Below, piece after piece: positions 8,124 through 16,080 of a stretch of DNA of 19,879 nucleotides (within the stretch, counting starts at the first letter, position 1; each line of letters begins with the position of its first letter). A program made the position numbers and the translations under genes. Under the pieces are notes generated by a model. The model was not told the DNA's origin and did no database searches. It saw only the letters and a list, made by a program, of their open reading frames with translations. The DNA is from Verrucomicrobiales bacterium (GTDB lineage: Bacteria > Verrucomicrobiota > Verrucomicrobiia > Verrucomicrobiales > Akkermansiaceae). The stretch is taken from assembly GCA_002729295.1 (NCBI GenBank), contig PBTU01000186.1:1-19879 (forward strand), in the 5' to 3' direction.

Positions 8124-8936
8124 TTAGTTTTTTGGAATGTCCCAGGCAGTGAGCCATTGGTGGGATTGTTTTTTGAAGCCCCGAGAAAGGAGGGTCTTTT
8201 CGATGTCAGGAAAGTGAGCCGCGCCGTAGAAGATGCCGATCTGTTTTGAGCCCCTCTTGATTTCGTTATCGAGGACGGCGAAGCATTTTTTGTTTCGGTC
8301 GGTGATGATGACGGATTGCCCGATGAGCCCACTCACTTGCTCGTCTCCCTTGCCCAGAGAGTGGACGACTTCGAGCTTTAGCGCGTTGGAGTTGGCAGAG
8401 AGTAGGGTTTGCAGGAGCTTTTCGGAAGAGAGTTGTGCTTGTTCTTCGGCCCCTTCCGCAGCCTTCATCGCGAAGGAAAGGATGGTCTCGCCGCGTTCTT
8501 CCTGAAGCTTTTCGAATTCCGTTAAAGTGAAATCGGCGTGGACGAAGTTCTTAGCGGTATAGTCGATTTCCTTTTTTTGCTCTGAGAGATTGAGGAAACG
8601 AGCGACCATAGCGTAGGTTTTTGCCATGGCGGAAATATCGACGGCTTCATCTCTGGCGTCGTTCTTTTGGATTTTGGCCATGTTTTCGCCTCCGATCATT
8701 TCGAAGAGGAGCTTGTCTTGCTTTTTGAAGCGGGCGTTGAGTTTTTCGAAGTAGGCCTTGTCGGCGATGTGAATCGCTCCGATGAGGGTGATGGAAAGGT
8801 CTTCTTTTTGGTAGGTGGTGATGCCGGTCTGCAGACGGGCGGCCTCTTCGTCCTCATCAACCCGAATGAAGTCGGTGGCTTTCTCGGCTTGGGCATTGAG
8901 GGTGAGGGCGCAAAGAAGGGCCGGAATCCATTTCAT
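8124..8936 (-). CDS. Secreted TraB/TIKI-type (PrgY/GumN) family protein
   Basis: The ATG at 8936 is chosen (270 residues) because it gives a signal peptide, MKWIPALLCALTLNAQA. The open frame runs back to a TTG at 9041, next to the ispG start. The family's hallmarks are present: GAIH (H56) in ITLIGAIHIAD, a glutamate in LLFEM (E79), a TDRN segment (R214) and a second GxxH, GAAH (H241), near the C-terminus. In eukaryotic TIKI proteins and related bacterial proteins these conserved residues build a metal-dependent peptidase-like site; bacterial substrates are unknown. Location should be the periplasm. It diverges from ispG across 105 bases and is followed directly by the broken symporter gene. 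Confidence 0.75.
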   Translation of the reverse strand: MKWIPALLCALTLNAQAEKATDFIRVDEDEEAARLQTGITTYQKEDLSITLIGAIHIADKAYFEKLNARFKKQDKLLFEMIGGENMAKIQKNDARDEAVDISAMAKTYAMVARFLNLSEQKKEIDYTAKNFVHADFTLTEFEKLQEERGETILSFAMKAAEGAEEQAQLSSEKLLQTLLSANSNALKLEVVHSLGKGDEQVSGLIGQSVIITDRNKKCFAVLDNEIKRGSKQIGIFYGAAHFPDIEKTLLSRGFKKQSHQWLTAWDIPKN

Positions 8937-9041
8937 CCTGAAATGCTGGGATAATAGCTGATTTGGAGCAATCTTCGAAACTCTGGCAATGGCTGGCGTT
9001 GCGGTTGGTCCGGTTTTGGCGTAGAACTGGCGGTAGAGCAA
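8937..9041. promoter_or_regulatory. Divergent intergenic region between the TraB-type gene and ispG
   Basis: These 105 bases must hold promoters for the leftward TraB-type gene and the rightward ispG group. The best rightward candidate is TTGCGG (8999-9004), a 17-base spacer, then TAGAAC (9022-9027). It matches consensus at only 3 and 4 of 6 positions. The AGG just before the leftward ATG may act as a weak ribosome binding site. Confidence 0.35.
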
Positions 9042-10817
9042 ATGTCTGGCGAATTACGATACTGTGAGGATCTCTTTAACTACTCGAGACGAGAGTCGAG
9101 AGAGGTGACGGTGGGGAATGTTAAAATAGGGGCCGGGCATCCGGTGGTGGTGCAGTCGATGATTACTTCCGATACCCGCGACACCAATGCCTGCGTGGCT
9201 CAAGTGTTGCAGCTGGCTGAGGCGGGATGCCAGATCGTGCGGATCACGGCGCAGACCCGAAAATATGCCGAAAACCTCGAAAATATCCGCGATGGAGTGC
9301 GGGCGGCGGGTTGCGAGGTGCCTCTGGTGGCCGATATTCATTTTAGACCTGACGCTGCCTTCGAGGCTGCCAAATGGGTGGATAAAATTCGGGTGAATCC
9401 GGGAAATTACGCAGATAAGAAGAAATTTGAGATTCGCGAATACACCGACGAGCAATACGAGGAAGAGCTGGAACGCATTCGCGAGGAGTTTGCGCCGCTG
9501 GTGCAGCTTTGCCAGGACCTAGGCCGTGCCATTCGTATTGGCACGAATCATGGCAGCTTGAGCGACCGGATCATGAACCGCTACGGCGATTCTCCGCTCG
9601 GAATGGTCGAGAGTGCGCTCGAATTCGCCCGCATTGCCCGCGACGAGGGCTTTCACAACTTCGTTTTCTCGATGAAGGCTTCGAATCCAAAGGTGATGAT
9701 CGAAGCCTATCGTCTTTTGGTTACTCGTCTGGCCGAGGAAGGGCCGGATTGGAATTACCCGCTTCATCTTGGCGTGACCGAAGCCGGTGACGGAGAGGAT
9801 GGGCGCATAAAAAGCGCGATTGGAATTGGCAGTCTCCTAGCCGACGGAATCGGAGACACTATTCGAGTGAGTCTCACCGAGGATGCAGTACGCGAAATTC
9901 CCGTAGCGCAGGAATTGGTGAAAACGATTGATCAGTTCTTTGGAGCGAAAGTTGAAGAGCAGGTCGTGCCGAGCTGGAATCCTTTTGAATACGAACGTCG
10001 TCGCTCCGAAGTGATGGAAGTCGGGGGGCACGCTCTCGGCGGAAACGAGTTGGCGCGGGTGTTCACTTCGCAGAGAAAGTGGGATGCGGTTGCACACAAG
10101 ATCGAGCAGATGGGGGACTTCAAACCCGAGATCGTTCTGGAAGGCTCCGGAGTGATTGCCCTCGACCCACGAGATACGGCTGCGATTTCCGAGGTGAATG
10201 AATCTTCCGCTGCGAGACTGGTCACAGTAGCCGATGGCCTGAATCTTGCGGCGATTACGGCCTTCCGCCTCTTGGCATCCCAGATCGATGCGCGACATCC
10301 CATCCTGCTCAAAGATTCGCTCCATCCAGAAGGGGGGCAGGATTTTCAGCAAAACCTACTTCAGTCATCAATCACGATTGGTTCGTTGATCTGCGAAGGC
10401 ATTGGCGATGCCATTATCGTGCAGAGCGAAGAAGCACCAGGGCAGTCGCTCCGACTCTCTTATAATGTTCTTCAAGCAGCCGGAGCACGGATTTTCAAAA
10501 CAGACTATGTGGCCTGCCCGAGTTGTGGACGGACCTTGTTCAATCTGCAGGACACGACGCAGAAGATTCGCGAAGCGACCGGGCATCTTAAAGGTGTGCG
10601 CATTGCGGTGATGGGATGCATTGTCAATGGACCGGGAGAAATGGCCGATGCGGATTTCGGCTATGTCGGTGGCGCGCCGGGGAAAATTAATCTCTATGTC
10701 GGAAAGCAGGCCGTGAAATTCAACATTCCGGAGGGGGAGGCGGTGGAGCGCCTACAGGATTTGATTCGGGAGCACGGACGATGGGTCGAGGCTCCGGAAC
10801 AAGTAGTGGAAGTGTAG
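9042..10817 (+). CDS. ispG: 4-hydroxy-3-methylbut-2-enyl-diphosphate synthase (large, three-domain type)
   Basis: IspG (GcpE) reductively converts MEcPP to HMBPP in the MEP pathway of isoprenoid synthesis, in the cytoplasm. The 591 residues comprise an N-terminal TIM barrel (VQSMITSDTRDT, VPLVADIHF, IRVNPGNY, HLGVTEAGDGEDG), an insert of roughly 170 residues (about 275-445) and a C-terminal iron-sulfur domain. The [4Fe-4S] ligands are visible: C492 and C495 in CPSCGRT, C526 in MGCIVNGPGE, and E533. The length and insert match the chlamydia/Bacteroidetes/plant form; the E. coli enzyme has about 370 residues. The start is the first ATG, with no good Shine-Dalgarno. clpS follows after 6 bases, so the two are probably cotranscribed. 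Confidence 0.97.
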   Translation: MSGELRYCEDLFNYSRRESREVTVGNVKIGAGHPVVVQSMITSDTRDTNACVAQVLQLAEAGCQIVRITAQTRKYAENLENIRDGVRAAGCEVPLVADIHFRPDAAFEAAKWVDKIRVNPGNYADKKKFEIREYTDEQYEEELERIREEFAPLVQLCQDLGRAIRIGTNHGSLSDRIMNRYGDSPLGMVESALEFARIARDEGFHNFVFSMKASNPKVMIEAYRLLVTRLAEEGPDWNYPLHLGVTEAGDGEDGRIKSAIGIGSLLADGIGDTIRVSLTEDAVREIPVAQELVKTIDQFFGAKVEEQVVPSWNPFEYERRRSEVMEVGGHALGGNELARVFTSQRKWDAVAHKIEQMGDFKPEIVLEGSGVIALDPRDTAAISEVNESSAARLVTVADGLNLAAITAFRLLASQIDARHPILLKDSLHPEGGQDFQQNLLQSSITIGSLICEGIGDAIIVQSEEAPGQSLRLSYNVLQAAGARIFKTDYVACPSCGRTLFNLQDTTQKIREATGHLKGVRIAVMGCIVNGPGEMADADFGYVGGAPGKINLYVGKQAVKFNIPEGEAVERLQDLIREHGRWVEAPEQVVEV

Positions 10818-10823
10818 CGGGCG

Positions 10824-11114
10824 ATGAATGCAGTGGGAGCACCGGTGCGGAAGAGCAAGTCTCAGACGCGCGAGAAAATTGCCGAACCCTGGCAGGTTGT
10901 CGTGCTCGATGATCCAGTGAACTTGATGGAATACGTTAGTCGGACATTGATTCGCATCTTCGGGTATTCCCGTGAGAAAGCCGATGTCTTGATGATGGAT
11001 GTGCATATCAAAGGGAAAGCCATCGTGTGGAGCGGTGGGCGGGAAAGGGCTGAAATGTACGTAAATCAATTACACAGTGCGCAACTCCACGCGACCTTGG
11101 AGAAGACGAAATGA
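10824..11114 (+). CDS. clpS: ATP-dependent Clp protease adaptor protein ClpS
   Basis: ClpS binds N-end-rule substrates and hands them to ClpA or ClpC for degradation by ClpP. This 96-residue protein has a charged, flexible N-terminus (1-20) and a complete ClpS core: PWQVVVLDDPVNLMEYV, then YSREKADVLMMDVHIKGKAIV, ending LHATLEKTK. M35 and H61 align with pocket residues M40 and H66 of the E. coli protein. The loop that is normally NDD reads DDP (29-31), so two positions that usually contact the substrate alpha-amino group differ. As I recall, DDPVN is the form found in Actinobacteria. The gene sits 6 bases after ispG and overlaps the next gene by ATGA, implying translational coupling. Confidence 0.93.
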   Translation: MNAVGAPVRKSKSQTREKIAEPWQVVVLDDPVNLMEYVSRTLIRIFGYSREKADVLMMDVHIKGKAIVWSGGRERAEMYVNQLHSAQLHATLEKTK

Positions 11115-11581
11115 TTGTGCTTCCGACATTGAATGGCGGCATCAAATTGGTCATCGAAAGGGAGCAGGATTGGGATAATCTGAAATCCATCAGCGATGAT
11201 GCCGCAGAAGACTTCTCGAAGCGATTTTCGCTTTTAATGGATGAGGATTCGATGTGGGACGAAATTGTGGAGCCTGAACTGAAGGATCAGTTTTCGAGTC
11301 AGGTGGAATTCGTGGAGAAGCAAGTGGAACTGGCCTTTGACAATAGCGTCGATGATTTTGAGGAAGAGCTTCCTGAAATCTTGATTACTGAGGAGGAATC
11401 CAAAATTTGGTATGGTGCTCTAAATCAGGCCCGTTTGTCATTTGAGGAGAAATTCCGGAAGGAAATCGAGGACTTGAAGGAGACGGGGGAAATTGAGAAT
11501 AGAGAGGTGGTGCGGGCTTTATTTCGAAATCAGTTCTACTTCAGATTTCAAAGCCAAATTATGGATCACACTATGGACTGA
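11111..11581 (+). CDS. DUF2017-like protein, putative ClpS partner
   Basis: This 156-residue protein is strongly acidic and mainly helical, with no signal or membrane segment. The segment EEESKIWYGALNQARLSFEEKF (about 92-113) resembles the C-terminal core of DUF2017, where a tryptophan precedes a LNxxRL motif. In Actinobacteria DUF2017 genes commonly follow clpS, which is the arrangement here, with start and stop overlapping as ATGA. A role together with ClpS or the Clp protease is inferred from that linkage only. The extreme 3' end overlaps the GT9 gene on the other strand by 11 bp. The family call is moderate because overall similarity is low and only the core motif is clear. Confidence 0.6.
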   Translation: MIVLPTLNGGIKLVIEREQDWDNLKSISDDAAEDFSKRFSLLMDEDSMWDEIVEPELKDQFSSQVEFVEKQVELAFDNSVDDFEEELPEILITEEESKIWYGALNQARLSFEEKFRKEIEDLKETGEIENREVVRALFRNQFYFRFQSQIMDHTMD

Positions 11582-12575
11582 ACAGGGTGCGCATTTCGTC
11601 GAGCACCTCCTCCACCGTAATTTCCATCATGCATCGGTGATCGAGCGGGCATTTTGCGAGGAGGCATGGGCTGCAAGGAACATGATGGCGGATGAATTGG
11701 TGTTGCTTCCCAAGCGGGCGTTTCCACAGCGGTTCGTTGGGACCGAAGAGAACGAGTGACTTCGTGCCCATAAAGGCGGCGAGGTGGGGAATGGATCCGT
11801 CGTTGCCAACTAGGCCATGACAAGTCGCGAGATGATCGAGGACTTCATCGTCATCGCCCCGGAAAACAAATTCAGGACGGCCCACTTTCTTGCCTAGAGC
11901 AATTGCGGGACTGGGTCGGTCGTGCGAAGGAATGATGGTCACGTCGGCGTAGTCCATGAGCGTTCTTGTGAGCGTGACATAATTGGCGAGCGGCCATTCG
12001 GTGGAGTTTCCAAAATCCGATCCGGGGACGATGGCTACGCGAAATTGTTCTCCACTTAGCGGTCGCTTAGGGTGGAGGAAGTTGGACTTGTCGAAGGGTA
12101 TTGCGCCGAGCTTCTGCATGAAGAAGAGGTAGTGGCGCACGCGGTGTTCGATCGGGCCGATGGGACGTACGACTTCCACTGGATGAGTGAGGTGGGGAAG
12201 GAGGTCCTTCTCGGGAGTGCCCATTCTGATTGGAATGAACGCCTGGGCAAATCCACTTGTCGCAGGATTGTTTTCCCAGGCGATGGACTTGGTAAATTCA
12301 ATTTCCAGATCTTTGATAATCTGACCAACGTTTCGGGCCGAGGCGTGGGTATTGTATGCGATCACTTTTTCGACTTCTTCGACTTTTCGCCAGAGTGGAG
12401 CGACGTCTTCGGGTGCGAAGACCACGATGGTGCCATTTGGATAGGCATTGTGAATAGCGCGGACCGCCGGAACGCTGAAGCATGCTTCGTCGATCGCATC
12501 CGGCGAGGAAATGGCGATATTCCCTCCGTCAATCTGCGCGAGAGATTGATCTGACGAGGAAAGCGGATGCGACAT
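11571..12575 (-). CDS. Glycosyltransferase family 9 (heptosyltransferase-like) protein
   Basis: This is a 334-residue two-domain GT-B protein. The N-terminal half contains the SVPAVRAIHNAYPNGTIVVFA segment typical of GT9, where an acceptor-binding domain scans for the inner core. The C-terminal half has VAIVPGSDFGNSTEWPL (about 180-196) and the nucleotide-sugar motif VGNDGSIPHLAAFMG (256-270), followed by FGPNEPLWKRP. A cysteine cluster (C301, C304, C309, C315) near the end recurs in many WaaF/RfaF-type enzymes. Members add heptose or related sugars to lipopolysaccharide at the inner face of the cytoplasmic membrane. The exact sugar cannot be read from sequence. It follows the CBM9-like gene by 24 bases and converges on the DUF2017-like gene. 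Confidence 0.85.
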   Translation of the reverse strand: MSHPLSSSDQSLAQIDGGNIAISSPDAIDEACFSVPAVRAIHNAYPNGTIVVFAPEDVAPLWRKVEEVEKVIAYNTHASARNVGQIIKDLEIEFTKSIAWENNPATSGFAQAFIPIRMGTPEKDLLPHLTHPVEVVRPIGPIEHRVRHYLFFMQKLGAIPFDKSNFLHPKRPLSGEQFRVAIVPGSDFGNSTEWPLANYVTLTRTLMDYADVTIIPSHDRPSPAIALGKKVGRPEFVFRGDDDEVLDHLATCHGLVGNDGSIPHLAAFMGTKSLVLFGPNEPLWKRPLGKQHQFIRHHVPCSPCLLAKCPLDHRCMMEITVEEVLDEMRTLFSP

Positions 12576-12599
12576 GGATGGGAAAGTAGCGAAGGTCGC

Positions 12600-13208
12600 C
12601 TACAAAGTCACGTCCGAGCGGATGCGAACTCCCGGAAAATCATCGGGGCGGTGAAAGTTTGGCTTTCCGGGGGCTGGAGCTCCGGCAGTGAGGAAGATTT
12701 GCTCCGGCGAATTCAGAATGAAGGTCGCATTGAGCATGCTGTCGGGACCGAAGTCGAGGTGTTCGTTCAGAAAGGAAAGGGGAATTTTGGCGTGGGCGTT
12801 CCAGCCATCGGGAGCGACTTCTCCGGAGGCGATCACGCCGGGGATGGGTGGGTTGTTTTCTCCCATTGGAACAAGGGTCTCTTTGAACAGGCAGGACCAC
12901 CATCCTCCGTTCGGGGCGAGATTAAATTCGAGATAGTGATTCGAGTCGGGTGCGCGGAGAAAAAACTCGGCGACGTCATACTTCCAAAGCTCGGCTTGAA
13001 ATTCTCCAAAGCGACTTTTGGGATGAAACACCGCATGTGAATTTCGCGAAGCGAAGAAGTGCAGGTGATCGCGATCCATTCCAAAGAGATAGTGTGCGGG
13101 TGGAGAGAGAGGTTGTCCAAACCAGTCGGAAGAAAGTGAGCTATGGTGGGTCTTTAACTTTTCAAATTTAGGTAAAACTTCCGCGTTGATGATCTCTATC
13201 GTGCTCAC
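12600..13208 (-). CDS. CBM9-like (carbohydrate-binding family 9) domain protein
   Basis: This 202-residue protein starts with GTG at 13208; an in-frame TAA lies directly before it and the next Met is residue 44, so GTG is the best start. The whole protein is one beta-sandwich of the CBM9/DOMON-like type: FGEFQAELWKYDVAEFFLRAP, YLEFNLAPNGGWWSC, WNAHAKIPLSFL and NATFIL are hallmark segments. Such domains usually bind xylan or cello-oligosaccharides when attached to secreted enzymes. Here the domain stands alone without a visible signal peptide, so it is probably cytoplasmic, and its ligand is unknown. It is likely cotranscribed with the GT9 gene downstream. Confidence 0.72.
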   Translation of the reverse strand: MSTIEIINAEVLPKFEKLKTHHSSLSSDWFGQPLSPPAHYLFGMDRDHLHFFASRNSHAVFHPKSRFGEFQAELWKYDVAEFFLRAPDSNHYLEFNLAPNGGWWSCLFKETLVPMGENNPPIPGVIASGEVAPDGWNAHAKIPLSFLNEHLDFGPDSMLNATFILNSPEQIFLTAGAPAPGKPNFHRPDDFPGVRIRSDVTL

Positions 13209-13313
13209 TTATTCACAAAAAAAGAAAAAAAATGGATTTAGCAAGACTGACGATAGGAATTCCCTAGCCACCCGTAGAAAAATAGTTAAGAAACCTTACA
13301 GGTCTTAAGCGAC
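13209..13313. promoter_or_regulatory. Divergent intergenic region with bipartite A-tract
   Basis: These 105 bases separate the leftward CBM9-like gene and the rightward DUF1287 gene and should hold both promoters. A run of 7 A, one G and 8 A (13217-13232) lies close to the leftward start. It appears as a T-rich leader for that gene and may bend DNA or act as an upstream element. No clear -35/-10 pair was found. Confidence 0.4.
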
Positions 13314-14033
13314 ATGAAACCCATTGAATACATCGGCGCTGCACCGGTGAAGAAAAAACGCCGAAGCTCTTTTGGCGGATGGGTGTTGGTGGCATTCGCT
13401 CTCTCGCTCGGCGCGGTTTTTCTACGCCCGATGATTCCGTTTTTGAAAGCGCAACAGGAACTGACTTCGGATGCCAATGTCCTTGAAGCAATTGAGCTCT
13501 TGGAATCTGATGGCGACTTTGGTTCGCGTCTGGCCGCCGCCGCCCTCAAGCGGACCCAGTCCAAGGTGACCTACGATGCCGCCTATTATAACATCGATTT
13601 TCCCTATGGTGACGTTCCCGCTGACAAGGGAGTGTGCACCGATGTCGTAATCCGGAGCTTCCGGGGGCTTGACATCGACCTTCAGGAACTGGTGCACAGT
13701 GACTTGAAGGCGAATTTCCGCGCTTATCCTCAGCTTTGGAAGGCCAAAGGTCCAGATACCAACATCGATCACCGTCGCGTGCCCAATCTTCAGCGCTTTT
13801 TCAGCAGAAATGGCCAGGCTTTGGCCATGACGACCGAGGAATCAGACTATTCCGTGGGTGACGTGGTGGCTTGGCGCCTCGTGAATGGCCAGACCCACAC
13901 CGGGATTGTCGTTCCTGGACCCGGAGCGCGGAAGTCGGAGAAATGGATCGTCCACAATATCGGCCGAGGTCCGGTTTGGGAGGAAGCTCTCTTCGACTTT
14001 AAGATCATCGGGCACTATCGCTACGGGAAGTAG
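13314..14033 (+). CDS. Membrane-anchored DUF1287 protein (amidase/NlpC-like fold)
   Basis: This 239-residue protein has a basic N-terminus (KKKRR) followed by one membrane anchor (about 21-43), so the rest is periplasmic. The DUF1287 core runs from about residue 76 to the end: VTYDAAYYNIDFPYGDVPADKGVCTDVVIR, then NIDHRRVPNLQRFFSR and GDVVAW. C108 in GVCTDV and H195 in THTGIVV fit the Cys/His pair of NlpC/P60-type folds, with H214 a possible third residue. Family members are thought to act on cell-wall or amide bonds, but the activity is largely untested. The esterase gene follows 45 bases later on the same strand. Confidence 0.85.
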   Translation: MKPIEYIGAAPVKKKRRSSFGGWVLVAFALSLGAVFLRPMIPFLKAQQELTSDANVLEAIELLESDGDFGSRLAAAALKRTQSKVTYDAAYYNIDFPYGDVPADKGVCTDVVIRSFRGLDIDLQELVHSDLKANFRAYPQLWKAKGPDTNIDHRRVPNLQRFFSRNGQALAMTTEESDYSVGDVVAWRLVNGQTHTGIVVPGPGARKSEKWIVHNIGRGPVWEEALFDFKIIGHYRYGK

Positions 14034-14078
14034 GGAGTGCTTGTCGCGGGATGGAATTGATTCCAAGCTGTGGCTCGA

Positions 14079-15947
14079 ATGATGAAACAACTTGCTGGGT
14101 TCGGTCGCCAGGGAATATTCACTTTGCTTTTTTTTGTTGGGCCGATCTGTCTCAGTGCCAAAGAGACAGTTCTGAAGGTGGCCTGTGTGGGAGATAGTAT
14201 CACCGAAGGGAGTGGACTGAAAAACAAGGTGCTCGAGAGTTATCCCGCGCAGTTGGGAAAAATCCTTGGTGAGAGGTTTGAGGTGGGAAATTTCGGGCAC
14301 AGTGGGCGGACTCTGCTGAAAGATGGGGATGCGCCCTATTGGCAGAGTGAGCTCCTCAAGAAGGCGTGGCTCTTTTGGCCTGATATCGTTGTGATCAAAT
14401 TTGGTACGAATGATTCGAAGTCGTGGAATTGGAAATATGGAAAGCATTTTGAGCGAGATTACACCGCTTTGATCAAGACTTTCTCGATGCTGCCATCGTC
14501 ACCGAAGATTTTCTTATGTCGTCCGGTCCCAGCATTCTCGGGTCGATTTGGAATCAGCAATGAAGTCATTTCCAAGGAGCAGATCCCGATGATTGACAAG
14601 ATTGCAGCGGAGCAGGGGCTGGAGGTGATCGATCTCAACGAAGCTCTCAGAGGAAAGGCGGAGTTCTTTCCTGACGAGATTCATCCGAATGTCGACGGGG
14701 CAAAGTTGATGGCGGAGGTTGTCTCTGGGGCCTGCCTGAAAGCAGAACCAACGGTGAGGAATTACCATCTCTTTGGAAATCTCGATCAGGAGAGCCCGAT
14801 TTATGAACCGGGGGAGAAGATGACTTTCACGATTAAGTTGATATCGGATAAGAAAGTGGTGTCGGGACTGATCCTGAAGTGGAAGCGGACGGGAGACGAT
14901 GGTTTGGAGGAGTCGGGAGAGTCACATTTGGTGAGAGAGGGGTGCGAGATTGTCAGTTCTACGAAAAAGCCCGGATTCGTGCGGATTTGTGCGACGCTTT
15001 GGCGGGGGAATGAGCCGGTGAAGGGTCCGGATGGCAAGAATATCTTTTTTGACGGTGGGGCCTGTGTCGCTCCGGGGACACTTCGTGGCTTACCTGAGCC
15101 GGAGGATTTCGACGAATTTTGGGCGGAGCAGAGAAAAGTGCTGGCTGCCGTGCCGCTCAAGGTGCTCGAGATGAAAGAGGTGCCGGGCGACGACAAGGTG
15201 GTGGTTTACGATATGAAAATCGCTTGTGCGGGAGGGATACCCGTGTCGGGATATTTGGTGATGCCGATAGATGCCACCGAAAAATCGCTGACGGCCGAGG
15301 TGGCCTTTCAGGGATACGGAGTAAAGTCAGCGAGGAAAAATATCGATTCCGGACGCGACAAAATCTTTTTCGTGATCAACGCGCACGGAATAGAGAATGG
15401 ACAACCAGCGGAGTATTATCAGAAACTGGCAAAGGGAAAGTATCGTGCCTATGGCTTTAGTGATGAGAAAAACTCAAAACGCCAGACGAGTTTTTTTCGA
15501 TGGATGTATCTCCGTGAGCTGCGGGCTCTGGAATACGTGAAGTCGCTTCCGGCCTGGAATGGCAAAGATCTGGGGGCGACCGGCGGGAGTCAGGGCGGTA
15601 TGCAGTCTCTGGCGGCGGCGGGGCTCGACACGGATGTGACCTATTGTTACGCGCGGTCGCCGTGGGGTTGTAATTTCGGAGGGAGAGAGCAGGGAAGGAT
15701 CGTGGGAAACTGGGATGTTAAAAATACTCCTGCGCTGGGATACTTTGATCCCATCAATTTTGTGAAACGGGCGAACCCGAGTTGCAAATTGCACCTTGTC
15801 ACGAATCTTGGTGACTATGTTTGTCCTCCGTCCGGGGTTTGGGTTGCTTTCAACAATTTCGCGGGGCCGAAATCAATGACGGTGAAACAAGGCTGCACTC
15901 ACGATTACGAGATGCCCAATTTCCCCTCGATGGTGATTGAGAAATGA
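14079..15947 (+). CDS. Secreted two-domain esterase: SGNH/GDSL hydrolase fused to acetyl xylan esterase (AXE1)
   Basis: I start at the ATG at 14079 (622 residues); the frame also allows a GTG at 14070. A signal peptide (about 1-28, ending near CLSA) is followed by an SGNH domain with GDSITEG (S40), GTND (109-112, N111) and DEIH (D199, H202). A linking beta domain (about 225-340) leads to an AXE1-type alpha/beta hydrolase domain with GGSQGG (S504), D579 in GDYVCPPSG and H608 in CTHDYEM. Both active sites look complete. AXE1 enzymes remove acetyl groups from xylan or cephalosporin-like esters, and many SGNH enzymes also deacetylate glycans. I infer a periplasmic or secreted enzyme for acetylated polysaccharide; the true substrate is unknown. 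Confidence 0.88.
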   Translation: MMKQLAGFGRQGIFTLLFFVGPICLSAKETVLKVACVGDSITEGSGLKNKVLESYPAQLGKILGERFEVGNFGHSGRTLLKDGDAPYWQSELLKKAWLFWPDIVVIKFGTNDSKSWNWKYGKHFERDYTALIKTFSMLPSSPKIFLCRPVPAFSGRFGISNEVISKEQIPMIDKIAAEQGLEVIDLNEALRGKAEFFPDEIHPNVDGAKLMAEVVSGACLKAEPTVRNYHLFGNLDQESPIYEPGEKMTFTIKLISDKKVVSGLILKWKRTGDDGLEESGESHLVREGCEIVSSTKKPGFVRICATLWRGNEPVKGPDGKNIFFDGGACVAPGTLRGLPEPEDFDEFWAEQRKVLAAVPLKVLEMKEVPGDDKVVVYDMKIACAGGIPVSGYLVMPIDATEKSLTAEVAFQGYGVKSARKNIDSGRDKIFFVINAHGIENGQPAEYYQKLAKGKYRAYGFSDEKNSKRQTSFFRWMYLRELRALEYVKSLPAWNGKDLGATGGSQGGMQSLAAAGLDTDVTYCYARSPWGCNFGGREQGRIVGNWDVKNTPALGYFDPINFVKRANPSCKLHLVTNLGDYVCPPSGVWVAFNNFAGPKSMTVKQGCTHDYEMPNFPSMVIEK

Positions 15948-16080
15948 TCAGGCGGGCTCTTCCAATTCTTTTTCAGACCTTGAAATGATTGCATCAAAAA
16001 AAGCGGATTGATCATCCCGGACGATGGCGATAAATTTGGGTTCTGGAAGGTGGGTGGTTTGGGATTGGCCAGAGGGGAGG
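15948..16080. other. Gap between the convergent esterase and secA genes
   Basis: These 133 bases lie between two convergent stop codons. No U-tailed hairpin is obvious. On the leftward strand a 46-codon open frame without any start codon crosses the gap, discussed separately. I see nothing else. Confidence 0.4.

Noticed and set aside
8937..9041. N-terminal extension of the TraB-type protein to a TTG at 9041
   Set aside because: The extension adds 35 residues ahead of a clean signal peptide and would abut the ispG start codon, leaving no room for promoters.
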